A DNA stretch of 8,699 nucleotides, from the NCBI GenBank assembly GCA_045642965.1, contig JAZUJX010000107.1, positions 1 to 8,699 on the forward strand, read 5' to 3'. Source of the DNA: Equadaptatus sp045642965 (GTDB lineage Bacteria; Synergistota; Synergistia; Synergistales; Synergistaceae). The notes under the pieces were generated by a model. That model was not told the origin of the DNA and made no database searches. It saw only the letters and a program-made list of their open reading frames with translations. Of this stretch, positions 1-5,612 are shown one piece after another; the stretch's first letter is position 1, and each line of letters opens with the position of its first letter. Position numbers and translations under genes: made by a program.

Positions 1-246
1 CGCGAAAGCGTAACGGAATTTGCGCTGAAGGTTTCCGTTGTCAACGAAGAGGAGGCAAACAGGCGCAGGAGATGGACGGAAAGCCACGACGAGCTTGATT
101 TGAAGGCAGCGGCAAGACGCGAAAACCCCGGTGTACAGGCAACTGCGTCAAAAACAGGAACGATAGTCAATGCGAACAAAATAGGCAGAAACGACCCGTG
201 TCCGTGCGGAAGCGGGAAAAAATACAAAAATTGCTGCGGCAGATAG
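1..246 (+). CDS. secA: Protein translocase subunit SecA, C-terminal part (5'-truncated by window edge)
   Basis: The frame is open from base 1 and ends at TAG 244-246, giving the last 81 residues of a larger protein. It finishes with a SEC-C zinc motif, IGRNDPCPCGSGKKYKNCC, in which the four cysteines form C-x-C-x8-C-C. In SecA this tail binds Zn and docks SecB and ribosomal or phospholipid partners, while the ATPase motor that pushes preproteins through SecYEG lies upstream, outside the window. Before the motif is a charged, poorly conserved linker, as is usual for SecA. SEC-C motifs also occur in unrelated small proteins, but the stretch resembling the end of the helical scaffold (RESVTEFALKVSVVNEEE) and the linker favour SecA. 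The gene that follows encodes a secreted protein and starts only 12 nt later, with no terminator between them, so co-transcription is likely. Confidence 0.88.
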   Translation, partial: RESVTEFALKVSVVNEEEANRRRRWTESHDELDLKAAARRENPGVQATASKTGTIVNANKIGRNDPCPCGSGKKYKNCCGR

Positions 247-258
247 GAAGGTACGGCT

Positions 259-2130
259 ATGCGAAAAATTTTAAAAACTTTGGTTCTTGCTCTGGTTCTG
301 ACAGGAATTTTTGCAGTGGCGGGCTTTGCCTGGAATCCTTCACAAGAAGTTCTCCGTCTTAACAAGGAAGTTCCGTCCTTTGACACTTTCGGTAATCCCC
401 AGGCTGTGATATGGCTTAAAAATCAGGAAATAAAACTGAATACAGACGGATCAGTAGATACTTTCCGTTATTTGATTGTCAATTTCGGGGAAAGAATTCC
501 GGCAAGCTGGCATGAATACAGAATTGTTATTCCGGCAGACGGAAAGCTGAAACTCGCTCATGCCGCAATATACAATCCGATGACAGGCAGTTTGGAGAAA
601 AATCTTAAATTCAAGACAGAAACACTTCCCGGAGGCTTGCAGGTCATAGAAGTGGAAATTACGGATGCTGCACGCGGCAGAGCCGTGGTCATCGTTGAGA
701 ACGAAAAACGTTTTGACCAGAAAGGCATAGACGCGACAGTCATGCTTGCAGGAAACCTTCCGATATGGGAACAGCGTATTGCCGTCCAGATGCCGAAGGA
801 AGAGGCTTTGAACTGGTACGCAAACAGAATGAGAGACCCTGAAATTATTGACAACAAAAATGAAAAAATATATTTCTGGGCGCTTGTAAACCAGCCTGCA
901 TGGCACGGTGAGGGAATAAGAATTTTCCAGCGTCCGTACATTACCTTCAGTCCGTCTGCAACTATGCTTCCGGTGCTTGAGAACATGCAGAAAAAAGCAG
1001 AGGCATATGCAAAAGTTGCAAAACCGGCAGCTGCTCCTTCCGAAACCGGCAAACTTATGCGCTGGTTTGAGGCTCCTGAAAGAAACGAAGCGAAACTGCC
1101 GAGAAATTTCCTGCGCCCTGTCGGACGTCTGCCGAAAGAAGGTCCATGGACGCCTGCAGAGCGTACGCTTCTTTTAAACGGATGGATGAAAAATGACGGA
1201 GGAACGAAAATCTGGTGGCAGTCGCCCACCACAATAGCGGCATATATTCCGGTTGCTGAAGATTTCTGGAGCAGTCCGGTTATTGTCAACACCTCCGGTA
1301 AAAAGACGCTTTATTATCAGGCTGGACAGGGTGTCGATTACGGTGATATTTCACCGTTCCTTGCAGGTACTGATATATATCGCCGCTCCGATAAAAAACC
1401 TGTTGTGTCTGCTGCCGAAGATAAGGCAAAATCTGCAAAGAAAAAGAAGAGTAAAAAAGATCTGTCCGACGGAGTTGACACAAAGGAGGTCAAAGCCGGA
1501 AGTCCTGCAGACCACAAACTTTCGCTTTCATGGTCTTTTAAGCTTACGGAAGGCGGGGTTGCAGAAGGGACTCTGACTGCTAATATAGACGGTGCCTGGG
1601 CGGGGATCTTCTCCGGCGGTGTGATTCCCACAAAAGAAAACTCAGCACAGCTGATGACCCGCTGCATAAATTTTGCAATTCCGGGTATGGTTCTCACGGC
1701 AACAGATGTTAAACCGCGTCCGTCCGGCTACAGACTTGATTTTAAAGTGCGCTGCGCACCGGGAATCGTTCAGGGCAAAAATATGCTGCTTAAGCTTCCT
1801 GGAGGCATTCCTGAAATTTTGGGACAGCTTTTGTATGATACTGACAGCGTAACATTACGTTTCCCGTTTATCATAAACCAGAGCGTAAGAATGTCAACGC
1901 CAAAGGGTTACAAATGTTTTACAAACGATTTCAACAACGTAATAGGCACAAAGAAATCGGCATACCTTGTTGAAAAAATTCACAACAACTATGCAAGAAA
2001 CACCCTTGAAGCTGACTGTGTGTGGACTGTAAGACAGCTGAGACAGGAAATGAGCGATGCCGAAGAGTTTAGAAAACAGATCGGCGCATTCCTCGGCTGG
2101 CCGAATCTCAATCTGCCGTTCAGAAAATAA
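259..2130 (+). CDS. Secreted DUF3857/transglutaminase-like envelope protein, probably non-catalytic
   Basis: This is a 623-residue protein starting at ATG 259, with GGAAGG at 246-251 as ribosome site. Residues 1-24 are a classical signal peptide (MRK, hydrophobic core, cleavage likely after GFA-24), and there is no lipobox, so it is exported to the periplasm or surface. Residues about 45-235 read like the beta-rich DUF3857 domain, ending in an aromatic strand around Y205-W215. Residues about 290-375 (ERTLLLNGWM at 301-310, then YYQAGQ at 352-357 and DISPFLAG at 363-370) line up by eye with the transglutaminase-core part of such proteins, but no cysteine stands where the nucleophile should be. 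A lysine-rich low-complexity linker (387-401) precedes a second beta-rich domain (about 420-620) that recalls the C-terminal part of DUF3857 proteins and carries the only cysteines I could find. The domain assignment rests on pattern similarity, the biological role is unknown, and placement after secA may only reflect operon convenience. Confidence 0.72.
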   Translation: MRKILKTLVLALVLTGIFAVAGFAWNPSQEVLRLNKEVPSFDTFGNPQAVIWLKNQEIKLNTDGSVDTFRYLIVNFGERIPASWHEYRIVIPADGKLKLAHAAIYNPMTGSLEKNLKFKTETLPGGLQVIEVEITDAARGRAVVIVENEKRFDQKGIDATVMLAGNLPIWEQRIAVQMPKEEALNWYANRMRDPEIIDNKNEKIYFWALVNQPAWHGEGIRIFQRPYITFSPSATMLPVLENMQKKAEAYAKVAKPAAAPSETGKLMRWFEAPERNEAKLPRNFLRPVGRLPKEGPWTPAERTLLLNGWMKNDGGTKIWWQSPTTIAAYIPVAEDFWSSPVIVNTSGKKTLYYQAGQGVDYGDISPFLAGTDIYRRSDKKPVVSAAEDKAKSAKKKKSKKDLSDGVDTKEVKAGSPADHKLSLSWSFKLTEGGVAEGTLTANIDGAWAGIFSGGVIPTKENSAQLMTRCINFAIPGMVLTATDVKPRPSGYRLDFKVRCAPGIVQGKNMLLKLPGGIPEILGQLLYDTDSVTLRFPFIINQSVRMSTPKGYKCFTNDFNNVIGTKKSAYLVEKIHNNYARNTLEADCVWTVRQLRQEMSDAEEFRKQIGAFLGWPNLNLPFRK

Positions 2131-2242
2131 CGGTTTAAAAATACTCACTTGCAGGGAAGTTACTTATAAAAGATTTTTAAACGATGTGCAGAAAAGGCGG
2201 ATAATTTCTTAAGATTTTTTGTAAAACAGGAGTGTGTTTCAT
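2131..2242 (+). other. AT-rich intergenic gap with 10-bp inverted repeat and weak promoter candidate before argS
   Basis: No gene fits in this gap. GTTTAAAAAT at 2133-2142 is the exact reverse complement of ATTTTTAAAC at 2173-2182, with 30 nt between. The arms are A/T-only apart from the outer G-C pair, so a transcript stem would be weak, and no GC-rich terminator is present. A possible promoter is TTAAAC (2177-2182), 17 nt, then GATAAT (2200-2205), a good -10 with a poor -35. It would start a transcript near 2212, with a roughly 30-nt leader before argS. AGGAG at 2228-2232 is the argS ribosome site. Confidence 0.35.
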
Positions 2243-3916
2243 TTGGATACGACAACTGAACTTAAAACTCTGCTTGAAAAGGCGGTTGAAAAAATAGCTT
2301 CGGAAAACGGTGCGGCGCTGCCTGAAAATTTCGCGGTAAGGCTTGAACGTCCGCGTCAGGAGGGGCATGGAGACTGGGCAACAAACGCTGCAATGCAGCT
2401 TGCAAAGCCGCTTGGCAAAAATCCGCGCGAGCTTGCGCAGCAGATTGTTTCTGCACTTGAAGAAAGCAGTTTGGTAGCTTCCGCAGAAGTTGCAGGTCCT
2501 GGTTTTATAAACCTGCGGCTTTCGGCTGACTGGATTTCCGACGCAGTAAAAACAATTCTTGCCAATGGAGAAAATTTCGGCCGAACGAATGACGGCAAGG
2601 GTGAGAAAGTTCAGCTGGAATTTGTAAGCGCCAATCCTACAGGGCCTCTTCACATGGGACACGGCAGAGGAGCGGCAGTCGGCGACATAACTGCGAGACT
2701 TCTTAAATTTGCCGGTTATGACGTTACGCGCGAATATTACGTGAACGATGCCGGCCTTCAGATGGAGCTGCTCGGCAAATCCGCCAGAGCGCGCTATTTT
2801 GAGGCGCTTGGCCGCGCAGAAGAAGCACCTATGCCTGAAGACGGCTATCAGGGCGAATATCTTGCAGATATTGCAAAGCTTTACGTTGAAAAATACGGTG
2901 ACTCTCTTGCTTCAAAACCCGAAGAAGAACAGCTGGAATTCTTTACGAGTGAAACGGGAAAAATCGTAATCGAATCAATACGCAAAGATTTGTCCGATTT
3001 CGGCGTAGATTTTGACGTATGGTTCTCGGAAAAATCGCTTTATACAACAAATGCCGTTCCCGAAGCTCTGGAATCGCTTAAAAAAGCCGGGTACGCTTAC
3101 GAGCAGGAACAGGCGGTGTGGTTCAAATCAACGGCGTTTGACGATGACAAGGACAGGGTGCTTATTCGTACAAACGGAGTGCCTACGTACTTTATGTCAG
3201 ACGTTGCCTATCTCAAAAACAAATATGACAGAGGCTTTGAAAAACTTATATACGTATGGGGTGCAGACCACCACGGTTACATTCCGCGCATACGTTCGGT
3301 GAACACGTCGTTAGGCCACACTGACGACCAGCTTGAAGTTCTGCTTATACAGATGGTCAATCTGCTTCGCGACGGCAAACCTGTGCAGATGTCAAAACGT
3401 GCCGGAACAATCATTACTCTGCGCGAAATTATGGACGAAGTCGGACGCGACGCAACCCGCTTCTTCTTCGTTATGCGCAAAAGCGACAGCACACTTGATT
3501 TTGATCTTGAGCTTGCCAAAAAAGCAAGCAGCGAGAACCCCGTTTTCTACGTGCAGTACGCCTATGCGAGAATATGCAGCATATACCGCGAACTCAAAGA
3601 GCGCGGGGCAAAACTGCCTGACGTATCGGAATTTGACGCCGGAAAACTTTCGTCTGCCAATGAAATCAGACTTGCGAAGGTTATTTCCCGTATGCCTGAG
3701 GAAATCAGCAAAGCTGCGGCGGAACTTGCACCGCACCGTGTTGCCTACTATGCGCAGGAAATAGCGGAAAGCTTCCATGCGTTCTACAACAGTTCAAGAA
3801 TTCTCGGCGTCGAAGAAGACGTTATGAAAGCACGTCTGCTGCTTGTTGAAGCAGCGAGAATTGTTTTGCACAGCGTGCTTGAAATACTCGGAATTTCTGC
3901 GCCGGAGAAAATGTAA
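2243..3916 (+). CDS. argS: Arginine--tRNA ligase (ArgRS)
   Basis: ArgRS is a class I aminoacyl-tRNA synthetase that charges tRNA-Arg in the cytoplasm. I prefer TTG 2243 as start (557 aa), because AGGAG (2228-2232) lies 10 nt before it. The GTG at 2234 would add three residues but sits only 1 nt after that site. The N-terminal additional domain (residues about 1-110) is followed by the HIGH signature as HMGH (137-140) inside SANPTGPLHMGHGRG, and the KMSKS loop as QMSKR (M383) before AGTIITL. The DALR anticodon-binding domain starts near the conserved NPVFYVQYAYAR, and the protein ends with the usual LGISAPEKM. Length and motif order match the family, and the gene appears complete. The first lysine of KMSKS is replaced by Q, a tolerated variation in ArgRS, several of which lack a canonical KMSKS. 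The DivIC/FtsB-like gene begins 6 nt after the stop. Confidence 0.97.
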   Translation: MDTTTELKTLLEKAVEKIASENGAALPENFAVRLERPRQEGHGDWATNAAMQLAKPLGKNPRELAQQIVSALEESSLVASAEVAGPGFINLRLSADWISDAVKTILANGENFGRTNDGKGEKVQLEFVSANPTGPLHMGHGRGAAVGDITARLLKFAGYDVTREYYVNDAGLQMELLGKSARARYFEALGRAEEAPMPEDGYQGEYLADIAKLYVEKYGDSLASKPEEEQLEFFTSETGKIVIESIRKDLSDFGVDFDVWFSEKSLYTTNAVPEALESLKKAGYAYEQEQAVWFKSTAFDDDKDRVLIRTNGVPTYFMSDVAYLKNKYDRGFEKLIYVWGADHHGYIPRIRSVNTSLGHTDDQLEVLLIQMVNLLRDGKPVQMSKRAGTIITLREIMDEVGRDATRFFFVMRKSDSTLDFDLELAKKASSENPVFYVQYAYARICSIYRELKERGAKLPDVSEFDAGKLSSANEIRLAKVISRMPEEISKAAAELAPHRVAYYAQEIAESFHAFYNSSRILGVEEDVMKARLLLVEAARIVLHSVLEILGISAPEKM

Positions 3917-3922
3917 CAGGCA

Positions 3923-4216
3923 ATGAGAGCACCGCGTCTGCGCTACGTCGTGCTTTTTGCGGTCAGCAGCTTTATAGTCGCAGTTATTGCGGCGACTTTT
4001 TCTACGGAAGTTTCCAAAATAAAAGTTCTCAACAATTCGCTGGACAAAAAAATGGCTGAACTTGAGAAACTGGAAAGAACCAATCAGGAACTTAAACGCA
4101 GGCTGGAAAACGCCAAAACAAGCACGGCAGTGGAGCGTGAGGCAAGAGACAAATACAATCTGCTCAAGCCGGGCGAAAAAATGTACAGAATAGAGATCAG
4201 GAAGCACGGGAAATAA
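3923..4216 (+). CDS. DivIC/FtsB-like septum formation initiator protein
   Basis: This is a 97-residue bitopic membrane protein. It has a short basic cytoplasmic N-terminus (MRAPRLR), one transmembrane helix at about residues 8-26, and a heptad-like coiled coil rich in Leu, Glu and Lys at about 30-66. The short globular end contains EREARDKYNLLKPGEKMY, which matches the conserved segment of the FtsB/DivIC family. Members join FtsL and FtsQ/DivIB in the divisome and help activate septal peptidoglycan synthesis. FtsB and DivIC cannot be told apart from this sequence, so no symbol is given. The ATG at 3923 lies 6 nt after the argS stop and has only a weak AGG close upstream, so translation is probably coupled to argS. 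The small size and exact domain order make the family call good, while the exact divisome role is inferred. Confidence 0.85.
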   Translation: MRAPRLRYVVLFAVSSFIVAVIAATFSTEVSKIKVLNNSLDKKMAELEKLERTNQELKRRLENAKTSTAVEREARDKYNLLKPGEKMYRIEIRKHGK

Positions 4217-4240
4217 AGCCGGCAAAATCCGGTTCTTTGT
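4217..4240 (+). terminator. Weak terminator-like hairpin after the DivIC/FtsB-like gene
   Basis: AGCCGG (4217-4222) can pair with CCGGTT (4229-4234), including one G-T pair, around the 6-nt loop CAAAAT, followed by CTTTGT. The stem is short and the U-run is broken, so termination would be partial at best. It lies directly after the stop codon and just before the rpsF promoter, which is the expected place for a transcript end. Confidence 0.35.
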
Positions 4241-4259
4241 AAAAATATGAAAAAAGTGA

Positions 4260-4288
4260 TTGCCAAAGAAGTTTTTTAGTGGTATATT
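4260..4288 (+). promoter_or_regulatory. Sigma70-type promoter of the rpsF-ssb-rpsR operon
   Basis: TTGCCA (4260-4265) and TATATT (4283-4288) are separated by exactly 17 nt, with an A/T-rich spacer end. Four of six bases match TTGACA and five of six match TATAAT. Transcription would start near 4295, giving a leader of roughly 58 nt before the rpsF start at 4353. This is the best matched -35/-10 pair I found in the window, and it stands in front of a highly expressed ribosomal protein operon. Confidence 0.72.
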
Positions 4289-4304
4289 ACCCACTTGCAG
4301 TTCC

Positions 4305-4327
4305 CTGCTTCCCGTATGGGAAGCCAG
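4305..4327 (+). promoter_or_regulatory. Hairpin in the rpsF leader (candidate autoregulatory element)
   Basis: GCTTCCC (4307-4313) and GGGAAGC (4318-4324) form a perfect 7-bp stem with loop GTAT. Alternatively the stem extends outward through CTG/CAG with a bulged C at 4325. It begins about 10 nt after the predicted transcript start and ends 11 nt before the ribosome site at 4339. It has no U-run, so it is not a terminator. In several bacteria the bS6:bS18 complex is known to bind the rpsF leader and repress the operon. Whether this hairpin carries that motif cannot be settled by eye. Confidence 0.5.
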
Positions 4328-4338
4328 AGTCCAAAGGG

Positions 4339-4347
4339 AGGAGGTGA
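4339..4347 (+). promoter_or_regulatory. Full-length Shine-Dalgarno site that fixes the GTG start of rpsF
   Basis: AGGAGGTGA is fully complementary over nine bases to the usual 16S rRNA 3' end and stands 5 nt before GTG 4353. It decides the start: the open frame continues upstream to 4260, but that region lies in the promoter and leader and the extra residues do not look like bS6. A site this strong suits high expression and is a natural target for repression by leader structure. Confidence 0.85.
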
Positions 4348-4352
4348 AAGAC

Positions 4353-4637
4353 GTGCGATCATACGAAATGGTAACAATTCTCAAGGCTGACGTTGAAGAT
4401 GTTAACGCAGTAACCGAAAGCCTTGCAGAGGTCGTGCGCGGATTAGGTGCAGAGGAAGTGAAAGCTGACCTCTGGGGCAAAAAGAAATTTGCTTACCTTA
4501 TCGAAAAAGAATTCGAGGGTTACTATGTCCTGTTCACGTTTAAGCTTGATCCTGCACAGATTAAGGAAATGGAACGTCTCCTTAGCCTGAAAGATCAGGT
4601 TTTGCGCCACATGGTTGTCAACCTGGAGGAGAAGTAA
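4353..4637 (+). CDS. rpsF: 30S ribosomal protein bS6
   Basis: This is a 94-residue protein starting at GTG 4353 behind a perfect Shine-Dalgarno site. It opens with the bS6 pattern RSYEMVTIL (beta strand 1), continues with a helix (VNAVTESLAEVV), the conserved KKKFAYLIEKEFEGYYVLFTF strands, and ends with LLSLKDQVLRHMVVNLEEK. The length fits the usual 95-110 residues at the short end. bS6 binds the central domain of 16S rRNA together with bS18, whose gene is third in this operon, and the pair assembles as a heterodimer on the platform of the 30S subunit. ssb begins 2 nt after the stop. The fixed order bS6-SSB-bS18 is widespread in bacteria. Confidence 0.96.
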   Translation: MRSYEMVTILKADVEDVNAVTESLAEVVRGLGAEEVKADLWGKKKFAYLIEKEFEGYYVLFTFKLDPAQIKEMERLLSLKDQVLRHMVVNLEEK

Positions 4638-4639
4638 TT

Positions 4640-5176
4640 ATGGCACGCGGATTTAACAAAGTAATGCTCATGGGCAATCTTGCAAGAGATCCCGATGTGC
4701 GTTACACTCCGAACAAACAGAAGGTTGCCCGTTTTACGATAGCAACCGGCAGGCAGTGGAAAAACCGCACGTCCGGCGAGCTTCAGGAACACACTGATTT
4801 TATCAGCTGCGTTGCCTGGGGAAATACGGCGGACATTATAGAGCGTTTTCTCCGCAAAGGCCGTCCTGTTTTTGTCGAAGGCCGCATAACGAGCCGTGAT
4901 TTTGACGACCCCAAAACAGGTCAGCACCGCTGGGTGACAGAAGTAAACGTTGACAATGTCATTCTGCTGGGTTCCCCGAACAGAACGGATTCTGCCGCAG
5001 ATTCTGGCTATGGTCAGCCGCAGCAGTATTCAGCGCCTGTTTCGGACGGTTTTGGCAGCAGTGATATGGGCAGCCTGAGAGAAGAGGCTGGTTTTGACGA
5101 CGAGTTCCCGCTTGATTTCTCCGAAATCAAAAAAGACGGCGGAGAAGATTCGGGAGACGTCGACATACCTTTTTAG
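4640..5176 (+). CDS. ssb: Single-stranded DNA-binding protein SSB
   Basis: This is a 178-residue protein starting at ATG 4640, with GGAGGAG (4625-4631) embedded in the end of rpsF. Residues about 1-112 form the OB fold: FNKVMLMGNLARDPDVRYT, then FTIATGRQW, DFISCVAWG, the RKGRPVFVEGRI strand and VDNVILLGS, all typical of SSB. The middle (about 113-160) is a low-complexity Ser/Gly/Gln/Asp linker. The end is acidic and closes with DVDIPF, the conserved tip that recruits replication and repair partners to SSB-coated DNA. SSB normally works as a tetramer. Its position between rpsF and rpsR, 2 nt after rpsF and 22 nt before rpsR, indicates one mRNA and makes this the chromosomal, essential copy rather than a plasmid or phage one. 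Confidence 0.97.
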   Translation: MARGFNKVMLMGNLARDPDVRYTPNKQKVARFTIATGRQWKNRTSGELQEHTDFISCVAWGNTADIIERFLRKGRPVFVEGRITSRDFDDPKTGQHRWVTEVNVDNVILLGSPNRTDSAADSGYGQPQQYSAPVSDGFGSSDMGSLREEAGFDDEFPLDFSEIKKDGGEDSGDVDIPF

Positions 5177-5198
5177 TAACCGGAAGAGGTGAAACATA

Positions 5199-5453
5199 AT
5201 GGATAAGGACGTAAAAGACGGCGGCTTCAACCGCAAACACCGCAAACGCAGGCCTAAGGTCTGTCATTTCTGCGCAGATAAAATTGAAAACATCGATTAC
5301 AAAGATGCTGACAAACTCAAACGCTACATCACCGAACGCGGCAAAATAGTACCGCGCCGCGTGACAGGCACCTGCGCAAAACATCAGCGCCAGCTTACGA
5401 GAGCAATCAAACGCGCAAGAATTATTGCATTGCTTCCGTACACAGCAGATTAA
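5199..5453 (+). CDS. rpsR: 30S ribosomal protein bS18, zinc-ribbon (C+) form
   Basis: This is an 84-residue basic protein starting at ATG 5199 behind GAGGTGA (5186-5192, spacer 6). After a basic N-terminus (NRKHRKRRPK) comes the conserved core KVCHFCADKIENIDYKD and the C-terminal GKIVPRRVTGTCAKHQRQLTRAIKRARIIALLPY, a close family match. C22, C25, C59 and H62 form a CxxC/CxxH set, which suggests the zinc-binding C+ version. Many bacteria carry a cysteine-free C- paralogue that is induced in zinc shortage, and none is seen here. bS18 pairs with bS6 on the 30S platform. The gene closes the operon and an intrinsic terminator follows 26 nt later. Confidence 0.97.
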   Translation: MDKDVKDGGFNRKHRKRRPKVCHFCADKIENIDYKDADKLKRYITERGKIVPRRVTGTCAKHQRQLTRAIKRARIIALLPYTAD

Positions 5454-5478
5454 TTTTTTTGCAAAAACATTGTATAAT
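5450..5478 (+). promoter_or_regulatory. Candidate promoter for DUF2232-rplI-dnaB, perfect -10 box
   Basis: TATAAT at 5473-5478 matches the sigma70 -10 exactly. At 17 nt spacing the -35 is TTAATT (5450-5455, three of six). A better TTGCAA at 5459-5464 lies only 8 nt away and cannot serve. Transcription would start near 5485, inside the left arm of the rpsR terminator. Such a transcript would lack most of that arm and escape termination. The box also suits the need for a separate start for the downstream genes. It could be a chance match in AT-rich DNA. Confidence 0.42.
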
Positions 5479-5509
5479 AAGAGAGAACCGAACAGGCTCT
5501 CTCTTTTTT
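5479..5509 (+). terminator. Rho-independent terminator of rpsF-ssb-rpsR
   Basis: AAGAGAGA (5479-5486) pairs with TCTCTCTT (5498-5505) over 8 bp. After one A-C mismatch, CC (5488-5489) pairs with GG (5495-5496) around the loop GAACA. The stem runs directly into a T-run, TTTTTT at 5504-5509. Position 26 nt after the rpsR stop, together with this form, makes it a convincing intrinsic terminator. Some read-through may feed the downstream genes. Confidence 0.85.
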
Positions 5510-5585
5510 ACTGCCGGGATGCGAGGTATGGGGCAGTAAGATATGCGGGCAGGTCCGCAGTTTTATGCTGTACGCTGTTTTGCGG
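5506..5585 (+). promoter_or_regulatory. Structured leader with nested and alternative hairpins before DUF2232
   Basis: Three pairings can be read. First, TTTTACTGCC (5506-5515) with GGCAGTAAGA (5532-5541), ten pairs including one T-G, with a 16-nt loop; its left arm overlaps the T-run of the rpsR terminator. Second, TGCGGG (5544-5549) with TCCGCA (5554-5559), loop CAGG, followed by GTTTTA, which resembles a small terminator. Third, the same CCGCA (5555-5559) can instead pair with TGCGG (5581-5585). Second and third exclude each other, as in attenuators. No known riboswitch or ribosomal-protein leader is recognised. Confidence 0.38.
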
Positions 5586-5612
5586 TGCATGCAGAGAAAG
5601 GTCGGTACAGAG

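Noticed and set aside
558..1292. Long minus-strand open frame of 244 codons inside the secreted protein gene
   Set aside because: It is a shadow of a well supported + strand gene; its translation is Ser/Phe-rich with no recognisable domain.
2142..4300. A 13-base stretch ending in CACTTGCAG, present at 2142-2154 and 4288-4300 with one mismatch
   Set aside because: Several such pairs are expected by chance in a window of this size, and the two contexts differ (no good promoter at the first site).
4260..4352. Upstream in-frame extension of rpsF
   Set aside because: It covers the -35, -10 and leader hairpin; the perfect ribosome site at 4339-4347 and the bS6 family N-terminus both point to GTG 4353.
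3794..4480. Minus-strand open frame of 228 codons across argS, the DivIC/FtsB-like gene and rpsF
   Set aside because: It crosses three conserved + strand genes and their promoter and shows no family pattern.
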